Shown: in pieces, positions 53,257 through 61,759 of the stretch | Position numbering within the stretch: position 1 is the first letter of the stretch | Layout: the number at the start of each line of letters is the position of its first letter | Source: Flavobacterium tyrosinilyticum | GTDB taxonomy: Bacteria; Bacteroidota; Bacteroidia; Flavobacteriales; Flavobacteriaceae | Length of the DNA stretch: 64,000 bases | NCBI RefSeq assembly: GCF_023656565.1 | Contig: NZ_JAMOKG010000001.1 | Coordinates: forward strand, 1,629,383 to 1,693,382 | Reading direction: 5' to 3' | Notes under the pieces: model-generated | The model's input: the letters and a program-made list of their open reading frames with translations, nothing else | The model's database searches: none | Told to the model about the DNA's origin: nothing | Made by a program: the position numbers and the translations under genes

Positions 53257-54342
53257 ATGAAGATTAATTTTAAAAAAACATACAAATTCGCCATAAAATC
53301 GGCATTGTACATCAGTCTCTTTACAACAGCATTTGTACTGATGTTAATGTCATTATTTTATAAAAATCAATTAAAACACCAAGTTGCGTTTGGAATAATT
53401 TTCATTATTGTAATCTATATTTTCTCTTTTCTGGTTTTGCAATATCGTGTAGAACGCTTTATTTACCGAAGAGTGAAGAAAATTTACGATGAGGTTTCGC
53501 TATTAGAATCAACAACATTAATCAATCAGCCGATTAATACCGATATGGAAACGCTTTCGCGTGAAGTGAAAAAGTTCGCGACCGATAAAAAGCTTGAAAT
53601 CGAAATGCTCGAAATCCGCGAGCAATATAGAAGAGAGTTTTTAGGAAACGTTTCGCACGAACTAAAAACCCCTTTATTTACCGTTCAAGGCTACGTCTCA
53701 ACTTTACTTGACGGAGCAATGGATGATAAAAATATTAGAAAGAAATATTTAAAACGCGCCGAAAAAGGAGTGGAGCGTCTTATCTATATAGTAGAAGATT
53801 TGGATATGATTACCAAATTAGAATCGGGCGATTTAGATTTGAATATGACCGATTTTGATGTTGTCGAATTAATTCAGAATGTCTTTGAATTGCTTGAAAT
53901 GAAAGCTGATAAAAAGAAAATTAAATTGGCTTTTGAAAGTAAAAATATACAATCGGTAATAATTAGAGGAGATCAGGACAGAATACAGCAAGTGCTGGAA
54001 AATCTGATTGTAAATTCTATTAAGTACGGAAAAGAAGGCGGTCTGACAGAAGTTGGCGTAGTTAATTTAACCAAGAAAAAAGTCCTTATACGTATTAGTG
54101 ATAACGGAGAAGGTGTTGAAAAACAAAACATTCCGAGGCTTTTTGAGCGTTTTTACCGAGTGGATAAAAGCGGAACAAGATCGGAAGGTGGTTCTGGTTT
54201 AGGTTTGGCAATTGTAAAGCATATTATTGAAGCGCATAAAGAGAAAGTTTATGTAGAAAGTGAGTTCGGAATTGGTTCTGAATTCTCTTTTACGCTCGAA
54301 AAAGCAAATAAAGCATCAAAAATCGACGTTAAAAAATCGTAA
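53257..54342 (+). CDS. PhoR-like sensor histidine kinase
   Basis: 361 residues: two N-terminal membrane helices (about 14-34 and 45-62) with almost no periplasmic loop, a helical linker, HisKA with NVSHELKTPLFTVQGY (His134) and HATPase_c (about 240-352; NLIVNSIKYG, DNGEGVEKQNIPRLFERFYR, GGSGLGLAIVKHI). The missing sensor loop fits PhoR-like kinases that sense through a transporter complex. Downstream of the PhoB-like gene and upstream of the OprP-type porin. Confidence 0.88.
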   Translation: MKINFKKTYKFAIKSALYISLFTTAFVLMLMSLFYKNQLKHQVAFGIIFIIVIYIFSFLVLQYRVERFIYRRVKKIYDEVSLLESTTLINQPINTDMETLSREVKKFATDKKLEIEMLEIREQYRREFLGNVSHELKTPLFTVQGYVSTLLDGAMDDKNIRKKYLKRAEKGVERLIYIVEDLDMITKLESGDLDLNMTDFDVVELIQNVFELLEMKADKKKIKLAFESKNIQSVIIRGDQDRIQQVLENLIVNSIKYGKEGGLTEVGVVNLTKKKVLIRISDNGEGVEKQNIPRLFERFYRVDKSGTRSEGGSGLGLAIVKHIIEAHKEKVYVESEFGIGSEFSFTLEKANKASKIDVKKS

Positions 54343-54409
54343 CGTCGGTTTTGCTGAAAGCCCTAAAACAAAGGTGTTTAACAATAAATAAACATACTGA
54401 TTTAGGTCA

Positions 54410-54460
54410 TAACATTAAATTTTTATTATAGTAACATCTGGTTAATGATTTCTTAACATA
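54410..54460 (+). promoter_or_regulatory. candidate Pho-box array upstream of porin
   Basis: TAACA occurs at 54410, 54432 and 54454, exactly 22 bases apart, with TAATGAT at 54443 filling the 11-base phase. Two 11-base half-sites per 22 is the layout of PhoB boxes in other bacteria. A CATCTTTG -7-like box follows at 54469. Confidence 0.45.
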
Positions 54461-54505
54461 GGTGCTCCATCTTTGCATCCTGAAATTAAGGGAATTACAG
54501 AACTA

Positions 54506-55816
54506 ATGATAAAAAGAAAACTTTTAGCCGTTTTATTACTGTTGGCTTGTGCTGCAAATGCACAGGAAACTAATAAGCAAGAATTAAATAAACAGGATGT
54601 AAAAAACGAAGTAATGCGTATTTTAGATTCTATAAATAAAGCTAAACTTCCAGAGACAAAATCTGGAGGAGGAGTTGAAGAACATTGGTACGATAGAATC
54701 TCCTTAAGAGGTTACGCACAAATTAGATACAATGGCTTGCTTTCTACAAACGATAAAGTATCTTGCGAACAATGTGATAGATCTTGGGGAACCACTTCGA
54801 CAGCTCCAGATGCAAAAGCAAACAACGGACTTTTTATTCGCCGTGCCCGTTTAGTATTTTCTGGTCAAGTTCATCCAAATGTATTTTTCTATTTTCAGCC
54901 CGATTTTGCAAGTTCGCCTTCTAGTGGAATTAATAATTTTGTACAGATTCGTGATTTGTATTTTGATCTTTCTTTTGATAAAAAAAGAGAATATCGTGTG
55001 CGTGTTGGACAAAGTAAAATACCGTACGGATTTGAGAATATGCAGTCAAGTTCACAGCGTTTAACTCTAGATCGTGCAGATGGAATCAACTCTTCAATCT
55101 TAAATGAACGTGATTTAGGAATATTCTTTTATTGGGCTCCAGCCGAAATCAGAAAGCGTTTTGAAATGCTGGTTAGAGATGGTTACAAAGGTTCTGGAGA
55201 TTTTGGTGTTTTTGCTTTAGGAGTTTACAATGGTCAAATCGCAAATAAATTAGATGGAAACAGAGACTTAAATGTGGTGGCTAGAGTAACTTATCCTTTT
55301 GTTATTGGAAGCCAGATTATAGAACCTGGAATTCAGGCTTACACCGGTAAATGGGCTTTTACAGGAGAAGTTTCGCCAGGAGTTACAGTTAACGATCCTC
55401 AATATGTAAAAGATCAACGTGTTGGAGCGACTTTCGTTTTATATCCAAGACCGTTCGGAATCCAGACCGAATACAACATTGGAACTGGACCTCGATATAA
55501 CACGCTTACCAATACAATTGACCAAACCGATTTAAATGGAGGTTATGTTTTGTTAAACTATAAATGGGATATTAAAAAACAGCATATTTATCCTTTCGCT
55601 AAATTCCAATATTACGACGGAGGAAAAAAATACGAAAAAGATGCTAGAAGTTACGTAGTAAGAGATTTTGAATTTGGTGTAGAATGGCAGCCAATTAAAG
55701 CCTTAGAACTAACAGCGGAATATGTAGTAGCAGACCGAACTTTTGAAGACAGCGTCTTGCCCGTAAACAGACAGCAAGGAAATGTTCTTAGAATGCAGGT
55801 ACAGTTTAACTTCTAA
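54506..55816 (+). CDS. OprP/OprO-type porin
   Basis: 436 residues from MIKRKLLAVLL with a Sec signal ending at ANAQ; earlier codons rejected. A short coiled N-terminus precedes a 16-strand porin barrel (about 75-436) typical of the phosphate-selective porin O/P family: FIRRARLVFSGQVHPNVF, YRVRVGQSKIPYGFENMQ, and EFGVEWQPIKALELTAEYV. In Bacteroidota the family is used for anion uptake; phosphate selectivity is not proven here. It lies next to PhoBR-like genes. Confidence 0.88.
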   Translation: MIKRKLLAVLLLLACAANAQETNKQELNKQDVKNEVMRILDSINKAKLPETKSGGGVEEHWYDRISLRGYAQIRYNGLLSTNDKVSCEQCDRSWGTTSTAPDAKANNGLFIRRARLVFSGQVHPNVFFYFQPDFASSPSSGINNFVQIRDLYFDLSFDKKREYRVRVGQSKIPYGFENMQSSSQRLTLDRADGINSSILNERDLGIFFYWAPAEIRKRFEMLVRDGYKGSGDFGVFALGVYNGQIANKLDGNRDLNVVARVTYPFVIGSQIIEPGIQAYTGKWAFTGEVSPGVTVNDPQYVKDQRVGATFVLYPRPFGIQTEYNIGTGPRYNTLTNTIDQTDLNGGYVLLNYKWDIKKQHIYPFAKFQYYDGGKKYEKDARSYVVRDFEFGVEWQPIKALELTAEYVVADRTFEDSVLPVNRQQGNVLRMQVQFNF

Positions 55817-55837
55817 AATAAGTACCCAGATAAAACA

Positions 55838-55982
55838 GATTTGCTTTCGCGAAGACGCGGATAAAAACTTATTTTTATTTGAGAAAAAATTCAATTGCCT
55901 CCAGCTTTAGCTGGAGGTTTTTTTATTGTAGTAAAGAATAACGGTAAAATCCGCTTAATCCGCGTCTTTGCGAAAGCAAATC
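55838..55982. repeat. long inverted repeat around the porin terminator
   Basis: Arms 55838-55862 and 55958-55982 (GATTTGCTTTCGCGAAGACG plus CGGAT, 25 bases) pair with one mismatch; similarity continues outward, to about 45 bases. The terminator 55898-55920 lies between them. Confidence 0.75.
55898..55925 (+). terminator. porin terminator
   Basis: CCTCCAGC and GCTGGAGG pair perfectly around TTTA, then T. Confidence 0.85.
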
Positions 55983-56000
55983 CGTTTCATCAGCGTACAA

Positions 56001-57080
56001 TTATGCTGTTTTGTCTTCAAAAACCTTAAATAAAGAATCCCAGTCAATATTGTTTTCAAATTGAGATAATCCTTTAAACGACTTTACTTTTGATAAATCT
56101 TCAATGCTAAAGTCATCCTGCATGGCATAAGGTACAAGATTTTCTTCCTGAAGTTTTATGGCCAAATATTCCTGTTCATATTGACCAGGTGTCGGAATAA
56201 AAAAGGCTTTTTTACCCAACTTTGCCAAATCCATTACAGTCGTATAACCAGATCGGCACAATACAAATTCACTTTCATTAAAAGTCTGCTCCAACTGTTT
56301 CGAGTTCATGAAATTATAATAGGTAACATTTCCAGCCTGCCATTTTTCTTGCGATTTTTCTACAATTCCCTGTACAAATACCACTTTTCCGGGATAGTTT
56401 GCCGCTTCTTTCTGTAGTTTTTCATCCAAAAAAGTACGCTGAGGTTCAGGGCCAGACAATATAATCATCAAATCATATATTTTCGGAGTATCCTTTTTCT
56501 TCATGCGGCTCAACGGGCCAATATATTTTAGATTGAGTTCATTCGATTTTAAATGACCTAAATCTCCCGTTAAGTTAACTTTTCCGTCTGTATCAGGAAC
56601 CCAGCATTCATTGTATTTTTTAATAATATGCTGGTGACATTTACTTGTAAACCAAGTCGTATTTCCTGTCATTACATTCAATTGATGCGTCATAAAAACC
56701 GAAGGCACTTTTTTACTGAAAACCCCCAATCTGTTATCTGAGATTATGCCATCAATGCCGTGTTTTTTGATCCAATGATTTACCATTTTTTTCTCATCCA
56801 AAATGGCAGTAATCATTTTCGGAAGATTCTTAATCAGTTTCCATTTAAAGTTTTTACCATTCTTTGCATATTCAATATGATAAGAAGGCAATTCTAAAGT
56901 TTGTATATAAGGAAATTCTTTTCGTAACAGAGCCAGCGCAACACCATCTGAGGCGATAATCGGAATGTAATTATTCTCTTGAAGCGCTTTGATAATTGGA
57001 ATGCAGCGAGTGGCATGCCCAAGTCCCCAATTTAATGGAGCTACTAAAATAGTTTTATTCGCAGAATAATCTATGCTCAT
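56001..57080 (-). CDS. MurG-like glycosyltransferase
   Basis: 359 residues from MSIDYSANKT. N-terminal half: LVAPLNWGLGHATRCIPIIK, the MurG/GT28 acceptor-side glycine motif. C-terminal half: CRSGYTTVMDLAKLGKKAFF and PTPGQYEQEYLA, the nucleotide-sugar-binding helix. It resembles the Bacteroidota group related to UDP-GlcNAc transferases; substrate unknown. No membrane helix. It stands alone, upstream of the octamer arrays at 57161. Confidence 0.88.
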   Translation of the reverse strand: MSIDYSANKTILVAPLNWGLGHATRCIPIIKALQENNYIPIIASDGVALALLRKEFPYIQTLELPSYHIEYAKNGKNFKWKLIKNLPKMITAILDEKKMVNHWIKKHGIDGIISDNRLGVFSKKVPSVFMTHQLNVMTGNTTWFTSKCHQHIIKKYNECWVPDTDGKVNLTGDLGHLKSNELNLKYIGPLSRMKKKDTPKIYDLMIILSGPEPQRTFLDEKLQKEAANYPGKVVFVQGIVEKSQEKWQAGNVTYYNFMNSKQLEQTFNESEFVLCRSGYTTVMDLAKLGKKAFFIPTPGQYEQEYLAIKLQEENLVPYAMQDDFSIEDLSKVKSFKGLSQFENNIDWDSLFKVFEDKTA

Positions 57081-57160
57081 TTTTAACACGTTTTAAAAAC
57101 GAAGATAGACAAATATGTTTTCTGTGTTATTTCGAGGGTATTACTAAATTATTAATTTAA

Positions 57161-57300
57161 GGTTCTAAGTTTTGGAGTTGCTAAGTTACTAAGATGCTAA
57201 GTCTCTAAGCTCAAAGATTTTCTATTTAAAAAAAGAAAGCCGAACTATAAGTTCGGCTTAATCTTAGAATCTCAGCGTCTTAGCATCTTAGAAACTTAAT
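57161..57300. repeat. CTAAG octamer arrays on both sides of a terminator
   Basis: At 57161-57213 units CTAAGTTA, CTAAGATG, CTAAGTCT and CTAAGCTC run at 8-base spacing; at 57256-57300 the complementary CTTAGAAT, CTTAGCAT and CTTAGAAA type runs to the gene end. A GCCGAAC/GTTCGGC hairpin terminator (57231-57261) lies between. Confidence 0.75.
57231..57261 (-). terminator. terminator after Lys/Ala-rich gene
   Basis: AAGCCGAAC pairs with GTTCGGCTT around a TATAA loop; on the minus strand a T-rich run follows. Confidence 0.75.
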
Positions 57301-57850
57301 CTTGAATATACGTTTTATTTCCATTTTTGTTAATATAGTATTTACCGCCTCTTGGTCCAGTATATACTTTTTTACCATTGTATTCGCCAGTTACTTTGTC
57401 TGGAACAGATGGTGCTTTTTCGTTAGTTTCTTTTAAAGTTTTTGTGGCCGATTTTTTAGCAGCAGTCGCATCTTTTTTGGCAGCGTCAGCTTTTGCGGTC
57501 GATTTCTTCGCATCGGCTTTTGCTTTGTCAGCAGTAGTTTTGGCTTTATCAGATTCTACAGTAGCTTTTTTTGCATCGGCTTTAGCTTTTGCAGCTTCCT
57601 TATCAGCGGTTTTTTTTGCAGCGTCAGCAGATTCTTTCTTGGCTTTTGTTGAAGCTGCTTTTGCATCGTCAGCGGCCTTTTTCGATTTTGTGGCTTCTTT
57701 TTTTGCGTCAGCCGAAGCTTTGTCCGCACTTGCTTTGGCTTTTTTTGCCGAAGTTTCTGTTTTGCTTTTTGCAGTCTTTGCAGTTGTTTCCTGAGCATAA
57801 AAATTAGAAGAGAAAGCAACCATTAAACAGAACAATACTAATTTTTTCAT
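57296..57850 (-). CDS. Lys/Ala-rich secreted protein with PBCV basic-adaptor domain
   Basis: 184 residues: a Sec signal ending at NFYAQ, then about 115 residues of Lys/Ala heptad-like repeats (AKKATADKA and related) with histone-H1- or late-embryogenesis-like composition, and a C-terminal domain YNGKKVYTGPRGGKYYINKN typical of PF08789 (PBCV-specific basic adaptor). It probably binds an acidic polymer outside the cell, such as DNA or polysaccharide; that is inference. The antisense 57378-57794 reading is a composition artefact. Confidence 0.8.
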   Translation of the reverse strand: MKKLVLFCLMVAFSSNFYAQETTAKTAKSKTETSAKKAKASADKASADAKKEATKSKKAADDAKAASTKAKKESADAAKKTADKEAAKAKADAKKATVESDKAKTTADKAKADAKKSTAKADAAKKDATAAKKSATKTLKETNEKAPSVPDKVTGEYNGKKVYTGPRGGKYYINKNGNKTYIQD

Positions 57851-57913
57851 AAGGCTAAAAGTTTAAATTTCAATTAAAATTAAACAATTTATTGTCATCT
57901 TTTTCGTGTTACA

Positions 57914-60900
57914 TTAAAAATATGCACGAAGCTGAACGTTTCCTGTATGAATCGTATTTCCGGTTTCACTTTTTCTTCCTTGATAATTTAAATTAACATC
58001 CAAAAAAGACGTAATGTTCTTTTGCAGAAGCAGTTTCCAAACCAAATTTGATCCCGCTTGAAGTCCTTCTAGCATCTGAAAACCTACTGATGAAAATTCA
58101 TTTCCGCTAAATTTATTTTCATAAAAAGAGAATTCTCCATTAATCGTAACTTTCTTTTCGCCTGCATAAGAAAAAGAAGTTCCAAGCCTGTTTTGGTCTA
58201 AAGTTTCCAGATTTCCAATTTGATTTTTCTTGTTTTGAAGTTCGTAAAAGAAATCCAATTTGGTGTTTTTAGAAAATAAATAACTGATTTTTGGCGCCAG
58301 CTGCCAGCCTTGAATATCATAATTTTTCTCTGTAAAATCTTTAGAAACCAAATCGGTTTTAATGGTTTTGGTAAAGAGATTAAATAGCCAGCTTTTTTGG
58401 TACAAATGGGTATATTGAATTTGATGCGAATAATTCTGTACGTTTTGCGAACCAATAGAAAGCAGACTTTTGCCTTTATTGACCAAATAAGAATAGGTTA
58501 CAGAATGTTTTTGTTTGCCTCGATTGTAAAATAAACTGTTTCTAAAACTGGAATTCAAGCCTAAAATATTTTCTTCTGAGGAATCAAACGGATTGAGTTC
58601 TAATTTTTCGCCCTCGCTTTTCACCTTTCGATCCATTATAAAAGAGGTCTGATTGTAAAAATAAGACAGCAGTTTTTTGACGCCTTTTTCATTCTGCCAT
58701 TGTAGCGGATTCAAAGTTAAAGATTGTGAAAACTTATTTTGGTTGGTTTTTATATAGACCTGATTCGGTAAAAAGACTCTGACATATCTCGCCTGATCTT
58801 GGTAAACCGCAACTTCAAATTCTTCCAGTTCCTGAATTCCGTTTCCGTTATAATCGTTCCAAGTGTAAACTCCTTGACCAGTTGGAACTTCTACGTATGT
58901 AAATTCTTGTTGGGCAATAGTTCCAGAACTCGTTTCGTAAGCCGTTCCAATCTGCATGAACTGATTAAAAAAACGATCGTTGTATAAAACTCTCGAATTT
59001 AAAGAAGGTTCATTTTGCCTCAATTTGTCTGTAAAATCTAAGTTTCGATAACTCGCATAAACTGCTAAATCGGTCTTTTTGGTCTGAATTAATTTCGACT
59101 TTAAATAATACGTCTGCGAATTGTTTACATGCTGCAATAATCCGTTTTGCAAACTATCGTTGCGTCTTTGCAGAAAACCAAGTTCAACGAAAACTTTGGT
59201 GCTGTCACCACGTCCCGTAAATACGCCATATTCTGTAAATCTTTGGCTTAAAGCCGAAAACTGATTGCTTACTTTGTCTTTTTCCTGATTGTTTTCTAAT
59301 TGCATAGTGCCACCAATCCAGTTTTTTCCAAAATGATATTTGGTTCTAGTCTGGTTTCTAATAAATTTTGAAGTCGAAACTGTAGCATCAGAATTCAGGA
59401 AACTTCCGTTGTTTTCGATCGTCCAATTTTTCAATTTGAATAAAGCGTTTGTGGTATGTCGTACGCCTGTGTAGCTTTCGCTAAAATCTAATTTTTCAAA
59501 TTGGTACGTTAGCAAACCGATATTGGAAGTCTTATTTTTAGAAAACAAATCAAAATTTAATCCCGTAACCAAAAGGCTCTGATTGCCATAAAGTGTTCCA
59601 GTTAAATTCCAATCGCGATTAAACTCAATATTGTATAAACGTTCTACCGATTTAAAATTCTGCTGCACATATTGATAATTTGCAAAAGCGTCTAAACTCC
59701 AGTCTCTAGAAAAAAGACGTTTTTTAAGATTGGTTTTAAAAGCAACTCCTTCATTATTAGCATCGTCAATTGTAGAAAATAAATTCTGGTCATTATTGCT
59801 GACAGCCAATTCAAAATCAACCAACGTTTTTTCATCGGGATTATATTTTCCTAAAAACGTTGCCACTTGAAGTTTCATTGGCGCGACAAGCTGAACAATT
59901 GGTTCGTAATTTCCCTGTAGAATTCCGTTAACAGGTTCCACGTATTGATAAATTCGTTCAACAGAATTACTGTTTTGAATGATATAATTTCCAGCATTTG
60001 CGCCCACTTGGCTAAATCTTACATTGTACAAAACATCGGCAGAATTATTCGAATATTCATAAACTTCAACAGAATTGACGAGTATTTTTCGATACAAAAT
60101 TTTATTATCGGCATAAGTATCTTCGTAAGCAGAAGGCGCTTTCATTAAATTGATGTCATCACCCGCCTGACTTAATATCTGAACTTGTTCTGGAGAAAGA
60201 TTTTGCTGCAAAGGCTGATTTTTCATATCATTTTCAGAATACAAATAACCGCCAAAACTCCAGTTTTTGTTTTCGTGAGTTGCGCCTGCGTATGTTACAA
60301 GACGATTATAATTTCGTTCCGAATATTGGTATTCCACATTAATACGCATTTCTGAAGTAATGGTAAAAAGCGAAGTAAAAACAATTTCTCCTGCATTGTA
60401 ATCAATCACATAATCGTTGTTTTCGCCCCTTTTTAATAAAACCCCGTTTACATAAACGCGTTCTGAACCCGAAATAACGAGAACATACAATTCTCCATTT
60501 TGGCCTTTTAGTTTGTACGGACCCTGATTTCCTTCCTGACCCGTAAAAGTACTTTTGGCATATTGTCCTTTTACAAAAGCAACCGAAGCAAAAACATTGG
60601 TCTTACTTTTTCCGGTATCAAAATCAAAGTTGGCAGAAAGTCCCTGGACCTTTTTATTAAAGCCCAAAAATTGAGTTTTCCTGTTTTCTAAAAAAACATC
60701 GCCGGCGCGAATGTTCCAGTCCTCACTAAAAAGTTCGATGAAAATATTGTCAAACTGATCAAGTTTTTGCGAATAACCGCCATCTTGCAGCGGAATATTA
60801 TTGTCTTGAAGTGAAGCTCTCAAACTCACTTTGTCTGAAAGTTTTCCTGTAATCTGTAAATCTAAATTGGAGTTTAAAACCGTACTTTGATTATTACCAA

Positions 60901-61348
60901 CCGTAATGCCTCGAGTAATGCTTCCAGAAGTTTCCAGACCGTCAAATGGTGTTACTTTTTTGGCGTTTGAATTGTTGTCTATTCGGTAAAGTTTTTCTGT
61001 TCCGACATCGCCGCTTACAATTTGTTCCGATTTGTAAAGACTGTATTCTTTGGTTAAGAGATCGGGATAATTAAGATAATTGACAATTAAGGTATCTGAA
61101 ACCGATTGGAAATTTTCATTTAAAAGCAAATATCCTTTTTGAAAATCGACTTTATAAGAAGTAGAATCAATCGGTTGGTTTTTAGTATTTAGAATTTGAA
61201 AAAATCCAGAATTTATAGAGACTTTTTCCAAACGAATAGTGTCTTTTGAAACGATTACTTTTTTGGTTTTGTACAGTGATTCAGTTTCCTGAGCCTGAAG
61301 CGCAGAAAACCAGAAGAAAACCGTCAAAAACAGTAATTTTTTCAACAT
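57914..61348 (-). CDS. 1144-residue outer-membrane beta-barrel protein
   Basis: Sec signal ending at LQAQ, an N-terminal extension (about 20-190), the recurring ITGKLSDKVSLRASLQDNN region, and a distinctive module (about 265-345; GQEGNQGPYKLKGQNGELYV, SGSERVYVNGVLLKRGENND, YVIDYNAGEIVFTS) known from other large Bacteroidota outer-membrane proteins. The rest is a long, Tyr/Asn-rich barrel ending in a C-terminal Phe. No function is known to me; it may be a secretion or biogenesis pore. It follows the Lys/Ala-rich gene's promoter side, 63 bases apart. Confidence 0.7.
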   Translation of the reverse strand: MLKKLLFLTVFFWFSALQAQETESLYKTKKVIVSKDTIRLEKVSINSGFFQILNTKNQPIDSTSYKVDFQKGYLLLNENFQSVSDTLIVNYLNYPDLLTKEYSLYKSEQIVSGDVGTEKLYRIDNNSNAKKVTPFDGLETSGSITRGITVGNNQSTVLNSNLDLQITGKLSDKVSLRASLQDNNIPLQDGGYSQKLDQFDNIFIELFSEDWNIRAGDVFLENRKTQFLGFNKKVQGLSANFDFDTGKSKTNVFASVAFVKGQYAKSTFTGQEGNQGPYKLKGQNGELYVLVISGSERVYVNGVLLKRGENNDYVIDYNAGEIVFTSLFTITSEMRINVEYQYSERNYNRLVTYAGATHENKNWSFGGYLYSENDMKNQPLQQNLSPEQVQILSQAGDDINLMKAPSAYEDTYADNKILYRKILVNSVEVYEYSNNSADVLYNVRFSQVGANAGNYIIQNSNSVERIYQYVEPVNGILQGNYEPIVQLVAPMKLQVATFLGKYNPDEKTLVDFELAVSNNDQNLFSTIDDANNEGVAFKTNLKKRLFSRDWSLDAFANYQYVQQNFKSVERLYNIEFNRDWNLTGTLYGNQSLLVTGLNFDLFSKNKTSNIGLLTYQFEKLDFSESYTGVRHTTNALFKLKNWTIENNGSFLNSDATVSTSKFIRNQTRTKYHFGKNWIGGTMQLENNQEKDKVSNQFSALSQRFTEYGVFTGRGDSTKVFVELGFLQRRNDSLQNGLLQHVNNSQTYYLKSKLIQTKKTDLAVYASYRNLDFTDKLRQNEPSLNSRVLYNDRFFNQFMQIGTAYETSSGTIAQQEFTYVEVPTGQGVYTWNDYNGNGIQELEEFEVAVYQDQARYVRVFLPNQVYIKTNQNKFSQSLTLNPLQWQNEKGVKKLLSYFYNQTSFIMDRKVKSEGEKLELNPFDSSEENILGLNSSFRNSLFYNRGKQKHSVTYSYLVNKGKSLLSIGSQNVQNYSHQIQYTHLYQKSWLFNLFTKTIKTDLVSKDFTEKNYDIQGWQLAPKISYLFSKNTKLDFFYELQNKKNQIGNLETLDQNRLGTSFSYAGEKKVTINGEFSFYENKFSGNEFSSVGFQMLEGLQAGSNLVWKLLLQKNITSFLDVNLNYQGRKSETGNTIHTGNVQLRAYF

Positions 61349-61447
61349 AAATACTTTAACTCTAAAAAGTCAAAAGTAGTATTTATAATTGGGAATTGTA
61401 GTCTAGGATATTGTAGATTTATTGATTAGCTATTGAGGTTATTCTCT

Positions 61448-61666
61448 CTATTTAATAAAAGCTAAAACGATCAAAATCAATGAGGCAATAATTACAACAA
61501 AAATAGGATTTGCATAATTAGCATGCCATCCAAATTCATTTATTCTTTTTGGGAAATAGGATCTTTTGTCTTTTGGGTTATAATAAAACATTCCCCAAAT
61601 CCAATTGTCTGGATCATTTTCCCATTCGTTTTTTGTTTCTTCACTTGGTTCGTTAGCGTTTTTCAT
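61448..61666 (-). CDS. DUF5808-like small membrane protein
   Basis: 72 residues: an acidic N-terminus, the aromatic NWIWGMFYYNPKDKRSYFPK motif, HANYANP and one C-terminal membrane helix (about 50-71). The WxxGxFYYNP...PKR pattern matches DUF5808, function unknown. It lies divergent from the AraC regulator gene, with about 93 bases between the starts. Confidence 0.7.
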   Translation of the reverse strand: MKNANEPSEETKNEWENDPDNWIWGMFYYNPKDKRSYFPKRINEFGWHANYANPIFVVIIASLILIVLAFIK

Positions 61667-61727
61667 AATTTTTTGTATTAGTTGGCTATTATAAAGTTAA
61701 TTGATTTTCATTTAGAAATAATCTTTT

Positions 61728-61735
61728 TAGCTTTG
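61728..61735 (+). promoter_or_regulatory. -7 box for AraC regulator
   Basis: TAGCTTTG matches TAnnTTTG, 24 bases before the ATG. The -33 position has TTTT instead of TTTG. Confidence 0.4.
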
Positions 61736-61759
61736 TTAACGATATGACAAATTTAAATT

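Noticed and set aside
52320-54342. Single PhoB-PhoR operon
   Set aside because: A 253-base gap with a strong terminator (53109-53160) separates the two genes.
57378-57794. Antisense 138-codon frame rich in Ala/Phe/Ser
   Set aside because: A shadow of the Lys/Ala repeat on the other strand; composition artefact.
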